From Thalassospira sp. HF15 (GTDB taxonomy: Bacteria; Pseudomonadota; Alphaproteobacteria; Rhodospirillales; Thalassospiraceae), in contig NZ_JAAVKI010000002.1 in assembly GCF_011806525.1 (NCBI RefSeq), positions 186,001 to 250,000 of the forward strand: DNA of 64,000 nt, given 5' to 3'. Positions within the stretch are counted from its first letter, which is position 1, and each line of letters begins with the position of its first letter. Below, piece by piece: positions 47,471 to 57,202 of the stretch. Made by a program: the position numbers and the translations under genes. Under the pieces are notes generated by a model, which searched no databases, was not told where the DNA came from, and saw nothing but the letters and a program-made list of their open reading frames with translations.

Positions 47471-48961
47471 TCAGCGTGCAAGTACTTCCGCGGCAGTTCG
47501 GGTCCGACCAACCGAATCCCCGACCAAGCCAGACATATCAGTGATCTCACCAAGGCTTGTCGAAAGCTGTTCGACCGCAACAGCCATGCTTTGCATGTTC
47601 TGCGAGACACCATCGGTAACCGAGGTTTGTTCTTCGACAGCAGATGCGATGTTGGCAACACTGTCCCGTGCAGTTTCGATGGAGTTGCTGATTCCCTGAA
47701 GCGCATCGACCACTTCATTTGAAATTCCCTGAATACCAGAGATCTCCTCGGAAATCTGATCAGTCGCCTTTGCCGCCTGATTGGCAAGGTTTTTGACTTC
47801 ATTGGCCACGACGGCGAAACCCTTGCCGGCTTCACCAGCACGGGCACTTTCGATGGTGGCATTCAGGGCCAGGAGATTAATCTGACCAGCGATGCCCTGA
47901 ATGACTTCAACAATGCTGCCCATGGAAGCCACAACTTCGGACATGCGTTGTGTCGATCCGTTCGCAGACTGGGTCTGCTCAAAGGCACGTTCCGTCTCAT
48001 CGCGCGACTTGTTCATGCTGCGCGCAATTTCGCTAATTGAAGCTGCCAGTTCCTCGGCACTTGCAGCGACGGTCTGAACCGTTGCTGATGTCTCTTCGGC
48101 CGAATTCGCACCGCTATGCGCAGCCCCGTCAAGCCGTTGGATATTCTGATTGATCTCGGAAAAGTTGGTATCGATCATCTCTTTGAGATCAACCAATAGC
48201 TTTACCTGATCGGTGATATCTGTTGCGAACTTGATAACCTTGAACGGATTGCCATCCTGATCGAAGATCGGGTTGTAGGATGCCTCGATCCAGATTTCCT
48301 CGCCGGTTTTGGTAATCCGTTTGAACTGTGCAGCCTGGAACTCCCCCTGGCGCAGTTTTTCCCAGAATGCCGAGTATTCGGCGCTCTTGGCGTAATCGGA
48401 TTCCACAAACATGCTATGATGCTTGCCAACGATCTCTTTGAGTTCGTAGCCGAGCGCATTCAGGAAATTGGCATTTGCGGTCAGGATTGTGCCATCCAGA
48501 TCAAATTCGATGACAGCCTGGGAACGGTCAATTGCCTGAAGCGTGCCGTCCTTGACTGCGGCTTCCTGACGTCTTTTGGTGATGTCAGAAGCAAACTTGA
48601 CCACTTTGACCAGTTTGCCGCGCTCATCGAAGATCGGGTTATAGGTCGCTTCGATCCAGACCTTGTCCCCGTTCTTGCGGACACGCTGGAACGCCCCGGA
48701 CGCATACTCCCCCGCCCGCAATTTTGTCCAGAATTCCTCGTAGGATGCGTCCTTGACGATGGCCTCTGGCACAAAAATCGAATGATGTTTGCCTTTGAGT
48801 TCAGGCAGAGAATACCCCATGACCTCAAGGAAGTTTTCGTTGGCATCCAAAATGTTGCCATTCAAGTCAAATTCAATGCGTGCCATTGATCGTCCAAGCG
48901 CAGCCGTCACTTGCTGTTCGTTCCGCGCAGTCTTGTCGCCGCCAAAAATTCCAATACCCAC
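47471..48961 (-). CDS. soluble dual-PAS methyl-accepting chemotaxis protein (BdlA-like)
   Basis: A 496-residue receptor without membrane segments. Two tandem PAS domains (about 22-140 and 145-262) end in matching FASDITKRR and FATDITDQV motifs, each with the WIEA.YNPIFD block of PAS-PAC sensors. A coiled-coil signalling domain follows, with the highly conserved hairpin [33 protein letters not shown]. It relays an internal signal, probably redox or a small ligand, to CheA. The layout is that of Aer2/BdlA-type cytosolic receptors. It is a paralogue of the gene at 49745-51223. Confidence 0.93.
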   Translation of the reverse strand: MGIGIFGGDKTARNEQQVTAALGRSMARIEFDLNGNILDANENFLEVMGYSLPELKGKHHSIFVPEAIVKDASYEEFWTKLRAGEYASGAFQRVRKNGDKVWIEATYNPIFDERGKLVKVVKFASDITKRRQEAAVKDGTLQAIDRSQAVIEFDLDGTILTANANFLNALGYELKEIVGKHHSMFVESDYAKSAEYSAFWEKLRQGEFQAAQFKRITKTGEEIWIEASYNPIFDQDGNPFKVIKFATDITDQVKLLVDLKEMIDTNFSEINQNIQRLDGAAHSGANSAEETSATVQTVAASAEELAASISEIARSMNKSRDETERAFEQTQSANGSTQRMSEVVASMGSIVEVIQGIAGQINLLALNATIESARAGEAGKGFAVVANEVKNLANQAAKATDQISEEISGIQGISNEVVDALQGISNSIETARDSVANIASAVEEQTSVTDGVSQNMQSMAVAVEQLSTSLGEITDMSGLVGDSVGRTRTAAEVLAR

Positions 48962-49744
48962 TTTTGTACCCTTTGTTTAGACGGGTTAAACCCGTTCGTT
49001 CCCGTCAGTCTCGCAGGATTTTTTCAACTGTTTGGCCAAACCTCTGGCAATCCATGAAAGCCCCTTGCAGTTTGGCCTTTAATCGGGATTACAGCCTTTG
49101 CTGTTTCATTTTCCGATACAGGCAATACGCTTTGGTCCGCAGAAAAGATCATTTCCGTCTATCAACGCGATCGGGTTGATCAGGCAATCATCGCGAAAGT
49201 TGGCCGTTTTCCGACCTTTCCGCCAAGCCTGCAAAATGATCCGCCCTGCAAAACGAAGAGATAAAAAAACCTCAATTTGATCAATTACGCCCACCCAGAA
49301 CAATTGATCGCAGGACCAGAACATATACGTAAGTGTAGTTCAAGAAAAATTGAAATTTCCCTAACAGAAAAACAACCCAGAATAACAACCATCTGTAGAA
49401 ACACCCAAACAGATGCCATTTTTGATTTATTTAACAATAGGTTAATTAAGTTTTTATCATGAACTGATGTTCGGGGCCCCAGGCAGATAGCCACACCGCA
49501 GTAGAATCAGAGGCCGTTGTTCCCCTACGTCCACTTCCTTCGGATAGCGCACAGAAAGGTCTCTCCTCGTAACCCGCCATAAGCTGGATTCCGAGACTGC
49601 CGGTCAGGCCACACAGATGTCTTGCATGATTGGTTTGCTGCCTGTCGTGGCAGGAACAAGAAAGACCCGCGCAAGCAGGATTGAACGGACCTGCGGCGAC
49701 GCCCAAGGCTTCAGCATAAGAGGCGGCTTGAAATGTTGATGAGC
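48962..49744. other. 780-base gap between chemoreceptor genes
   Basis: No supported gene. Positions 48962-49445 are AT-rich with nothing recognisable apart from the presumed promoter of the first receptor. Positions 49446-49744 are abruptly GC-richer and carry a GGGGCCCC palindrome (near 49475) and a CTGCC...GGCAG hairpin (near 49640). The minus-strand frame there (86 codons) has no ribosome site and resembles no family. I compared it with 6S, SRP, RNase P and tmRNA by eye and found no match. Confidence 0.45.
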
Positions 49745-51223
49745 CTATTTGGCCAGAACAGATGCGGCTTCGCGGGTCGTTTTGACTGAGTCTGCTACTT
49801 GGGATGTGGACGCCCGAATGTTTTCCAGATTGGCTGTAAGCCCTTCGACGGATGCAGACATGGCTCGCATATTCTCGGTCACGCCGCTTGTCACGGCACT
49901 TTGCTCTTCAACCGCAGAGGAAATACTTGTGACACCATCACGCACTGTTTCAACGGCCTTTTGGATGGTTTCAAGTGCACCGACAACCTCACCCGAGATT
50001 GCTTGAATACCTGATATTTCTTCCGAGATATCCTCGGTCGCCTTGGCGGCCTGATTGGCAAGGTTTTTGACCTCGTTGGCGACCACAGCGAACCCCTTGC
50101 CAGCCTCACCGGCGCGGGCACTTTCAATCGTTGCATTAAGTGCCAAAAGGTTGATCTGGCCCGCGATACTGCGGATGACCTCAACAATGTTACCCATGGC
50201 GTCGACAACTTGCGCCATGCGCTGGGTCGATTCATTGGCATTGACCGTTTCTTCAAAGGCACGTTCCGTTTCCGAACGCGATTGGCTCATACTGCGTGAA
50301 ATTTCACTGATTGATGATGCCATCTGTTCGGCGCTGGCGGCGACGGTCTGCACCGTATTGGATGTTTCCTCGGACATCGAAACGCTTTGATCGGTCGAAC
50401 GATTGAGCTCACCCAGATTGCCGTCAATTTCACCGAAGTTGGTGTCGATGATATTTTTAAGGTCGATCAGCAGGCGCGTTTGCGCTGTCACATCGGTCGC
50501 AAACTTGACCACTTTGAAAGGCTTGCCGACCGGATCAAGAACCGGATTATAAGACGCGGAAATCCAGACTTCCTTGCCACCCTTACCAATGCGCTTGTAC
50601 TCGCCGGAATTGTACTTCCCGTCATTGAGATTTTTCCAAAAATCCTTGTATTCCTGAGAGTTGCGTTCTTCAGGTTCGACAAACATGCTGTGATGCTTGC
50701 CCTTGATCTCGTCGAGGGAATAACCCATCACATCAAGAAACATCTGGTTGGCCGAAATAATTGTGCCGTCGAGCTCGAACTCGATGGTTGCCTGTGACTT
50801 TTCAATTGCGCGGAAAACACTTTGCCACATGGCGCGCTCAACCCGGCGCTCGGTGATATCAGAGGCAAATTTGAAAACTCTTTTGACCTTGCCATCAGAG
50901 CCGAGAATCGGGTTGTAACTGGCTTCCAGCCAGATCATCTCGCCGTTCTTTTTTCGGCGCGCCATGGCACCTGATGCAAATTTTCCAGACCGCAAATCGG
51001 CCCAGAACTTGTCATATTCAGCCTGATCGAAAAGCTCACTTGGCATGAACATTCGATGATGTTGACCAACAATCTCTGAAAGCTCGTATCCCATGGTTTT
51101 CAGAAAGTTGTCGTTTGCAGTGATGATGGTGCCATCGGCCTCAAATTCGATCACAGCCATAGACTTGTTCAACGCATCAAAAATCTGCTGTGCATCTTTA
51201 TTGCCACTGCTTTTGCCAAACAT
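49745..51223 (-). CDS. soluble dual-PAS methyl-accepting chemotaxis protein
   Basis: A 492-residue paralogue of the preceding receptor, with the same plan: two PAS domains (about 15-130, 135-255), each closing with [11 protein letters not shown] and [10 protein letters not shown], then the signalling hairpin [33 protein letters not shown]. No membrane segment or HAMP domain. The most divergent part between the paralogues is the PAS pair, the likely point of ligand divergence. The two genes are on the same strand, 783 bases apart, consistent with an old tandem duplication. No terminator hairpin was found after its stop. Confidence 0.93.
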   Translation of the reverse strand: MFGKSSGNKDAQQIFDALNKSMAVIEFEADGTIITANDNFLKTMGYELSEIVGQHHRMFMPSELFDQAEYDKFWADLRSGKFASGAMARRKKNGEMIWLEASYNPILGSDGKVKRVFKFASDITERRVERAMWQSVFRAIEKSQATIEFELDGTIISANQMFLDVMGYSLDEIKGKHHSMFVEPEERNSQEYKDFWKNLNDGKYNSGEYKRIGKGGKEVWISASYNPVLDPVGKPFKVVKFATDVTAQTRLLIDLKNIIDTNFGEIDGNLGELNRSTDQSVSMSEETSNTVQTVAASAEQMASSISEISRSMSQSRSETERAFEETVNANESTQRMAQVVDAMGNIVEVIRSIAGQINLLALNATIESARAGEAGKGFAVVANEVKNLANQAAKATEDISEEISGIQAISGEVVGALETIQKAVETVRDGVTSISSAVEEQSAVTSGVTENMRAMSASVEGLTANLENIRASTSQVADSVKTTREAASVLAK

Positions 51224-51317
51224 TGCCTACCCCTTGAATTGCCAGAAGTCGCCAAATACGAGCGCGTCTCTGGAGTCAGGTGGTAAGATCAATAGTGTTT
51301 TACAAGCAAACGTAGTG

Positions 51318-51782
51318 TCAGGCAGGCCACTTAACGATATATCGCGTCAGATCGGGATGAGCTTCGTCTTCGGGAATGGCCATACCACGCACCGACATGC
51401 CGGCCATAATGGTCGAGTCTGGCAAACCCGTCTTAAGCGGGTGCCAATCAGGCAATGGTTTGCCTTCTGCGATCAGGCGATAGGCACAGGTTGATGGCAT
51501 CCAGGAGAGAGTTCCGACATTGTCTTTGGAAAGCTGCACACAGTCGGGCACGTGCTGGGTGCGGTTGGGATAATCCTTGCAGCGGCAGCTGTGACAATCA
51601 AGCAGACGACAAGCCACGGAAGTGTAGTAGACGAAATCGTCCTCGACATCCTGAAGCTTGTGCAGGCAGCATTTCCCGCAGCCATCACACAGAGATTCCC
51701 ATTCGTCCTGTGTCATTTCAGCAAGCGTCTTGGTTTCCCAGAACGGTTCCGGCGGTAAAGCAGCGCAGTCTTTTTTGTCCAT
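51318..51782 (-). CDS. YcgN family cysteine cluster protein
   Basis: A 154-residue UPF0260/YcgN protein. The zinc-cluster-like pattern of paired cysteines is evident: CDGCGKCCLHK, then CRLLDCHSCRCKDYPNR and DCVQ. Function is unestablished, probably binding a metal or Fe-S centre. The start at MDKKDCAALPPEPFWE follows the family's EPFWETKTL N terminus. It lies between the second chemoreceptor and cobB on the minus strand, with no sign of joint regulation. Confidence 0.93.
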   Translation of the reverse strand: MDKKDCAALPPEPFWETKTLAEMTQDEWESLCDGCGKCCLHKLQDVEDDFVYYTSVACRLLDCHSCRCKDYPNRTQHVPDCVQLSKDNVGTLSWMPSTCAYRLIAEGKPLPDWHPLKTGLPDSTIMAGMSVRGMAIPEDEAHPDLTRYIVKWPA

Positions 51783-51871
51783 TGTCTCTCTCATTCGGGC
51801 CGCCAATCAGGCATGGCATATTCTAACGCGTAGATATGCCCGCGTCGAATTCAAGTCTGACAACAGTTTGA

Positions 51872-53197
51872 TCAATTCTCTGCGATCATATGGAAGAACG
51901 AGCCAAACACGTTTCGCTCCACCAAACCGGCCGGGCCAAGATCAAGGCCCGTCGCCGTCTTCATCCGACAAAACGGCATGCCGTCTTCGGAAACCGTGGT
52001 TGCGTAATGAAATTCATGACCGCGCAGCTTCATTCCGGCCGGGCCAAACGGGGTTGGCATGCCCAACTGCGCTTCGCGGTAACCAAGATGAAGCTTGCGG
52101 CTGGCAAAGCTGGTTTCAAGCGGCAAAAGCCCAAGCATTTCATGTCGCGTTCCAGCAGCATCGACAAGCCCGTTGCCAAGGGTCATATAGCCACCGCATT
52201 CCCCATAGATCAGAACACCCCGCTTTGCCGCGTCCCGCATCCCGGCCTTAAACGCATCGGCATTGGCAAGTGTTTCGGCATGCAGTTCAGGATAGCCGCC
52301 GGGCAGATAAATCGCATCGCAATCCGGGTCGGGTGCTTCGTTTGCCAGTGGTGAGAAGAACGAAATCGACGCCCCGGCTGCATCCCAGCCATCAAGAATA
52401 TGCGAGTAGCTAAAGGCAAAGGCGGCATCACGCGCCACCGCAATCTTTTGACCGAGCGGGGCAATCGTCGGTGTCTGCCTTGCGGGTTTTTCAGACTGGC
52501 CGTCTTTGTGATCGACCAAGGCGATCAGCGCATCGAGATCGACATCCTCAGCAATGATATCGGCGGCGCGATCAAGAAACGTATCAAGTTCGGAATGCTC
52601 GCCCGCCTGCACCAGACCAAGATGACGTTCGGGCAGGATCAGGTCTTCACTGCGTCGAACTGCACCCAGAATCGGCAGATCGGGCAGGTGCTTGGTGCAG
52701 GCATCAACAATCATTTGTTTGTGACGATCACTGCCCACCCGATTAAGGATCACGCCTGCAACATTGATGTCATCGCGGAACTTGGCAAAACCTGAAATCA
52801 CCGCCGCAGCCGATGCAGACTGGCCTTTGACATCGACCACCAGAATAACAGGCCAGCCTGTTAAAGCCGCAAGATCGGCAGTCGATCCATCGCCGTTGGC
52901 CGCACCATCAAACAGACCCATCACACCTTCGCACATCACAAAGGCTTTGCCTTTGACGTGATCGGCAGCCAGCCCCTTGATCTGGGCCGGTGTCATTGCC
53001 CATGGATCAAGATTAATGCAGGTATCGCGGCAGGCGGCGGCCTGAAAAGCAGGGTCGATGTAATCCGGCCCTGTCTTGGCCGCAGCAACGGCGTTGCCCT
53101 TGCGGGTCAGCGCCCGCAAGAGAGCCAGCGTGACGACGGTCTTGCCGCTGTTTGACGCAGGCGCCGCAATCACGATCCCCGGAATGGTGTCAGGCAT
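51872..53197 (-). CDS. cobB: cobyrinate a,c-diamide synthase
   Basis: A 441-residue two-domain enzyme. The N-terminal ATP-grasp-like/P-loop half has IAAPASNSGKTVVTLALLRAL and AAKTGPDYIDPAFQAAA. The glutaminase half has the Cys of GVLIYGECGGYMTLG and HEFHYATT near the C terminus. It amidates the a and c side chains of cobyrinate or hydrogenobyrinate using glutamine and ATP. A repeat-element end fragment abuts the start codon within 4 bases, so its promoter may have been altered. Other cobalamin genes lie 1.7-6 kb away. Confidence 0.95.
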   Translation of the reverse strand: MPDTIPGIVIAAPASNSGKTVVTLALLRALTRKGNAVAAAKTGPDYIDPAFQAAACRDTCINLDPWAMTPAQIKGLAADHVKGKAFVMCEGVMGLFDGAANGDGSTADLAALTGWPVILVVDVKGQSASAAAVISGFAKFRDDINVAGVILNRVGSDRHKQMIVDACTKHLPDLPILGAVRRSEDLILPERHLGLVQAGEHSELDTFLDRAADIIAEDVDLDALIALVDHKDGQSEKPARQTPTIAPLGQKIAVARDAAFAFSYSHILDGWDAAGASISFFSPLANEAPDPDCDAIYLPGGYPELHAETLANADAFKAGMRDAAKRGVLIYGECGGYMTLGNGLVDAAGTRHEMLGLLPLETSFASRKLHLGYREAQLGMPTPFGPAGMKLRGHEFHYATTVSEDGMPFCRMKTATGLDLGPAGLVERNVFGSFFHMIAEN

Positions 53198-53200
53198 TTA

Positions 53201-53232
53201 GGGTCAGGACCTATTCATTTGGTGTGAATGGT
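53201..53232 (+). repeat. partial copy of the palindromic element end
   Basis: These 32 bases match the left end of the element at 32956-33224 with three substitutions (GGGTC-A-GGACCTATT-C-ATTTGGT-G-TGAATGGT) and are likewise preceded by TA. Similarity stops after that. No matching right end is present, so it is a solo end or a decayed copy. Confidence 0.7.
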
Positions 53233-53283
53233 TCACAGAGCCGATTTCATCTGCCGCAATCATGGCATTGACAGCGGCAATAA

Positions 53284-53898
53284 TCAGCCGTTCTTTTTAA
53301 CCGCTTCGGTCACGCCTTTTGCCATGTCTTCGGGGCTTGTGCCGTAATTGAAGTGGCGCACAAACTGCCCGTCACGGTCCATCAGATAGACAAATGACGA
53401 ATGATCCATCAGGTAGGTGTCGGTGTCTTCCGGCTGCCCCTCCGGGATGGATTTGGCATAATAAACCCGATAGGCCTTCGCCGCCGCAGTTGTCTGTTCC
53501 ACCGTGCCGGTCAGACCGACCATGCGATCATGGAAATAGGGGACATATTCGGCGACAGCTTCGACCGTGTCACGTTCCGGATCGACGGTGAAGAAGACCG
53601 GGGTGATGTCATCTGCAACGTCTTTTGGCATCATATCCATGGCGGTGCCCATGACCTGCAATTCGGTCGGGCAGACATCCGGGCAGAAGGTATAGCCGAA
53701 ATAGGCCAGCATATATTTGCCCTTGAAGTCATCCTGGGTGACGGTTTCGCCATCCTGATTGACAAGCTCGAACGGACCGCCAATGGACGCCGCGCCAGAC
53801 GAATTGGTTTCCGTGCCCATCATCATCAGACGATAGGTCAGGCCAATACCAAGAACCAGGGCAATACCCAGAATTGCCAAAAGCGTCTTTTTGCTCAC
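53284..53898 (-). CDS. SCO family protein (cytochrome oxidase copper chaperone)
   Basis: A 204-residue membrane-anchored thioredoxin-fold protein. One transmembrane segment (about residues 7-27, LLAILGIALVLGIGLTYRLMMM) precedes the SCO domain. Copper ligands are Cys72 and Cys76 in FGYTFCPDVCPTEL and His166 in LMDHSSFVYLMD. It delivers copper or reduces cysteines for the CuA site of cytochrome c oxidase. The start is taken as GTG (VSKKTLLA) with GAGG upstream. A TauE/SafE-like membrane gene lies upstream on the same strand. Confidence 0.93.
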   Translation of the reverse strand: MSKKTLLAILGIALVLGIGLTYRLMMMGTETNSSGAASIGGPFELVNQDGETVTQDDFKGKYMLAYFGYTFCPDVCPTELQVMGTAMDMMPKDVADDITPVFFTVDPERDTVEAVAEYVPYFHDRMVGLTGTVEQTTAAAKAYRVYYAKSIPEGQPEDTDTYLMDHSSFVYLMDRDGQFVRHFNYGTSPEDMAKGVTEAVKKNG

Positions 53899-54068
53899 GC
53901 GTCCATCCTCATATCTTTGCCGGTTACGGACAACCGATCTTTGTGCGTCACAAACTGACCGGGCACTATAAATATCCCGGCTATTCTTGCAAGCGCGGCC
54001 CCTGTGGGAAAGCTCACACTTGATCACAATCCCCTGAAAAAACAGGCCTTTGGCCAGCAGCAAACAAC

Positions 54069-54845
54069 TTAACCCAGCGTAGTCGCCGCCAAGGTAAACA
54101 GGATCAGTCCATTAACAATCATAAGCCCGCGCCCGACCGGCACCATCAGGGCGCGAAAACGCTGGGCGGCATATTGGCCGACAAAACCAGTGACAAACAG
54201 CATCGGGACCGTGCCAAGGCCAAAGACCAGCATCACGACTCCGCCATTCAGCGCCGCCCCGGTCGCAGCCGCCATGACAAGCGCACCGTAAACCAGACCA
54301 CAGGGAATAAAGCCCAGCATTACGCCAAGTAAATATCCCCGCCAGCCATAGGGGGCCGCAAAAAGCCCGCGCGCATGATTGCCAACCAGCTTGTTCCACC
54401 AGCGTGATTCGCCCGTGGATGGCAGCAAACCGCCAAGATGGGGCATCAATCCCAGAATGCCAAAAACAAGGAAAAACAAGCCCGCCAAGATCAGCAAGAC
54501 CGGCCCAATCCACCATATGCGGGTCAGAGCGCTGATACTGTCGGTGAAATAGCCTGCCAACACACCGAGCAGGCAATAGGTCGACAAACGTCCAAACTGA
54601 TAGGGCAAAAGCGCGGCACCGGTCAGACGGCGAAACTCGCTCATTTTCTCAGCCGGGAGCTGTTCCATCCGGCTGGTGACCTGGCTGATCACGAACGGGC
54701 CGCACATGCCAACGCAATGGGTGGCACTGCCAACCAGACCGGCCACAAGGGCGGTGAAAAGCACCCCGCCATCCGTGCGCACGATATCGGCGCATTGCGC
54801 CCAGCCGCTTTCAAGGATGCGTATCAATACCTGCTGTTCGTCCAT
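54069..54845 (-). CDS. sulfite exporter TauE/SafE family protein (DsbD-like TM domain)
   Basis: A 258-residue membrane protein with six or seven hydrophobic helices. Helix 1 carries GSATHCVGMCGPFVIS, a conserved HCxGMCGP motif of the DsbD_2/TauE subfamily, and a later GFIPCGLVYGALVMAAATG repeats the Cys-Pro pattern. Such proteins lie beside cytochrome oxidase and copper genes and have been linked to cofactor delivery. Context with SCO supports copper or haem-copper assembly rather than sulfite export. The gene starts at ATG 54845 and precedes SCO. Confidence 0.88.
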   Translation of the reverse strand: MDEQQVLIRILESGWAQCADIVRTDGGVLFTALVAGLVGSATHCVGMCGPFVISQVTSRMEQLPAEKMSEFRRLTGAALLPYQFGRLSTYCLLGVLAGYFTDSISALTRIWWIGPVLLILAGLFFLVFGILGLMPHLGGLLPSTGESRWWNKLVGNHARGLFAAPYGWRGYLLGVMLGFIPCGLVYGALVMAAATGAALNGGVVMLVFGLGTVPMLFVTGFVGQYAAQRFRALMVPVGRGLMIVNGLILFTLAATTLG

Positions 54846-54947
54846 GATCCATCCGGGTCAAAACAATTGCGCGCGATTGTACAACCGCGCACCACACCGG
54901 CAACGATATATATCAATCTGTTGCAGTGATATCAGGGAGGATCAAAA

Positions 54948-55814
54948 TCAGGCTTTCAAAGGGTCGGCCGGGGCCGTAATCAGGTCAAGCACCTGTTCGA
55001 ACGGCACATGGCGCACCGCCGTGACATCATCCTGCGGCGACAGCCAGTTCAAACGATCACGCAGGCCAACAACCTTGCCCAAGATGCAAACCGCCGGCGG
55101 TTCAACGCCTTCGCGTTCAACATCATCAGCCGCCTTTTCAAGCGTGGTGATCAGAATACCCTGACCCGGCGTGGTCGCCTGACTGATCACCGCAAGCGGT
55201 TCATCCCCGGCGCGGCCATTTTTCATCAGTTCGGAAGAAATCCGGCGCAGATGTTTCATCGCCATATACATGACAAGCACCGGCGCGCCCTTCGCCAAGG
55301 CACCCCAGTTGATATTATCGGGCACTTCGCCACTGGATCCGTGGCCGGTCACAAAGGTGACCGATGAATTGCAATCACGATGGGTGGTCGGAATACCGGC
55401 ATAGGCTGCGCCTGCGATCCCGGCGGTGATGCCCGGTACGACCCGGAAAGGCACATTGTGATCAACAAGGGTCATACCTTCCTCGCCACCGCGCCCGAAC
55501 ACAAACGGATCGCCGCCCTTAAGCCGCAAAACACGAAGCCCCTGTTTGGCAAGCTCGACCAACTGCAAGGAAATGTCGGTTTGTTTTGAGGACGGACGAC
55601 CACCGCGTTTACCGGCATAGATGCGTTCGGCATCCGGACGCAGAAGATTCAAGATCCGCTCATCGACCAGCGCATCAAAGACGACAACATCGGCCTGCTG
55701 CATGGCATTGACGGCATGCAGCGTCAAAAGGCCGGGATCCCCGGGCCCCGCCCCAACAAGCCATACCCAACCCGGTTCAAAAACCGGAAAATCAACACCA
55801 AGACCAGTCATCAC
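54948..55814 (-). CDS. cobA: uroporphyrinogen-III C-methyltransferase
   Basis: A 288-residue SUMT. WLVGAGPGDPGLLTLHAVNAM is the N-terminal substrate loop, LRLKGGDPFVFGRGGEE the second signature, and VVPGITAGIAGAAYAGIPTTHRD the third. It adds two methyl groups from SAM to uroporphyrinogen III, giving precorrin-2 for cobalamin or siroheme. It is single-domain, without CysG N-terminal dehydrogenase. It is divergent from cbiD across a 220-base AT-rich region with no recognisable cobalamin riboswitch. Confidence 0.96.
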   Translation of the reverse strand: MMTGLGVDFPVFEPGWVWLVGAGPGDPGLLTLHAVNAMQQADVVVFDALVDERILNLLRPDAERIYAGKRGGRPSSKQTDISLQLVELAKQGLRVLRLKGGDPFVFGRGGEEGMTLVDHNVPFRVVPGITAGIAGAAYAGIPTTHRDCNSSVTFVTGHGSSGEVPDNINWGALAKGAPVLVMYMAMKHLRRISSELMKNGRAGDEPLAVISQATTPGQGILITTLEKAADDVEREGVEPPAVCILGKVVGLRDRLNWLSPQDDVTAVRHVPFEQVLDLITAPADPLKA

Positions 55815-56035
55815 GCAGTACTTCTATTAAATGAAATGCAGACCTCTGTGCAGGACCACATCAAGAGGATATGTTAAACAGCAATCAAACGATACGCACA
55901 ACTTATTTCCGAAATTTTTTAGTATAACTTTTCAAATAACATAAATAATGATGTTTAATTGAGTTTCCATCGCGGACGTTACCCGTGACCTCAATACCGA
56001 AAACATCGACTGGATTGACAGGAAAAAATCAACTG

Positions 56036-57154
56036 ATGACCAGAAAACCGGATGGACCGCTGCGCAAGGGATGGACGACGGGGGCCTGTGCCACCGCTGC
56101 GACCCGTGCCGCGTGGCAGGCATTGCTGTCCGGCGATTTTCCTGATCCGGTCACCATTACCCTGCCACGCGGGGAAACTCCGTCCTTTAAGCTGATCAAG
56201 GCGGAAAAGGGAGATGGCTGGGCGCGGGCCAGCGTGATCAAGGATGCGGGCGACGACCCCGATGTCACCCACGGGGCAGAAATCATATCGACCGTGCGCA
56301 TCGGAACACCGGGCAACGGCATTTCATTCCATGCCGGTGACGGGGTCGGCACGATTACCAAACCGGGTCTGCCATTGCCCCCGGGTGAGCCCGCGATCAA
56401 CCCCAAGCCACGCGAAATGATGATCGGACAGATCACCGAGCTTTGTGATCAGTTTGGCGCAAGCCCGGATGTCGAGATCGAGATTTCCATTCCCGGCGGT
56501 GTTGAAATTGCGACCAAGACGTGGAATGGACGTTTGGGGATTGTCGGCGGTTTATCGGTTCTGGGCACTACGGGCATTGTGATTCCGTTTAGCTGTTCAG
56601 CGTGGATTCATTCGATCCATCGCGGTGTCGATGTCGCCCGTGCGACGGCGCGCAAACATGTTGCCGGGGCAACCGGTAAAACATCAGACGCCGCCATTCG
56701 CAGCTTTTATGGCCTGCCCGAAGAAGCAGTTCTTGATATGGGCGACTTTGTTGGCGGGATGCTGAAATATCTGCGCAAGAACCCGGTACCCTTTGTCAGC
56801 ATCGCAGGCGGGTTTGCCAAACTGGTCAAGCTTGCCCAAGGCCATCTTGATCTGCATTCAAGCCGATCACAGGTTGATTTTGATCGTCTGGCCGATACCA
56901 TTTCTGCATGCGGCGGGGACGAAACGCTGCAAGAGCAGTGTCGCACGGCCAATACAGCCAAACAGGTTCTGGAACTTTGTCAGGCGCAAAACGTTCATAT
57001 TGCAGACACCATCGCCCGTCAGGCCTGTGAATCCGCACGTGCAACGCTTGACGGTGCCTGTGCAGTTGAAATCGTCATCACCAACCGCGACGGCACCATC
57101 ATTGCCCGCCATGGCATTGGTGATTTTGATCAGTTCCGACCGGTGGCATCCTAG
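56036..57154 (+). CDS. cbiD: cobalt-precorrin-5B (C1)-methyltransferase
   Basis: A 372-residue CbiD: LRKGWTTGACATAATRAAWQALL at the N terminus is the family signature, followed by GAEIISTVRIGTPGNGISFHAGDGVGTITKPGL and GGLSVLGTTGIVIPFSCSAWIHSI. It methylates C1 in the anaerobic (cobalt-early) cobalamin route. The ATG at 56036 has an AGGA-like site 11 bases upstream; an in-frame GTG at 55985 lacks one. cobK follows 48 bases later. Confidence 0.94.
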   Translation: MTRKPDGPLRKGWTTGACATAATRAAWQALLSGDFPDPVTITLPRGETPSFKLIKAEKGDGWARASVIKDAGDDPDVTHGAEIISTVRIGTPGNGISFHAGDGVGTITKPGLPLPPGEPAINPKPREMMIGQITELCDQFGASPDVEIEISIPGGVEIATKTWNGRLGIVGGLSVLGTTGIVIPFSCSAWIHSIHRGVDVARATARKHVAGATGKTSDAAIRSFYGLPEEAVLDMGDFVGGMLKYLRKNPVPFVSIAGGFAKLVKLAQGHLDLHSSRSQVDFDRLADTISACGGDETLQEQCRTANTAKQVLELCQAQNVHIADTIARQACESARATLDGACAVEIVITNRDGTIIARHGIGDFDQFRPVAS

Positions 57155-57202
57155 CCATCCGGTCCATCCGAGATTACAAAGCAACAACAAGGTCCTTTGC
57201 CC

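Noticed and set aside
49446-49706. 86-codon minus-strand frame and a CCGAAGGAAG motif resembling SRP RNA
   Set aside because: The SRP core motif is only partly present and no surrounding helices fit; the frame has no ribosome site or family.
55815-56035. Possible cobalamin riboswitch between cobA and cbiD
   Set aside because: The conserved B12-box and GCCACTG elements are not seen on either strand.
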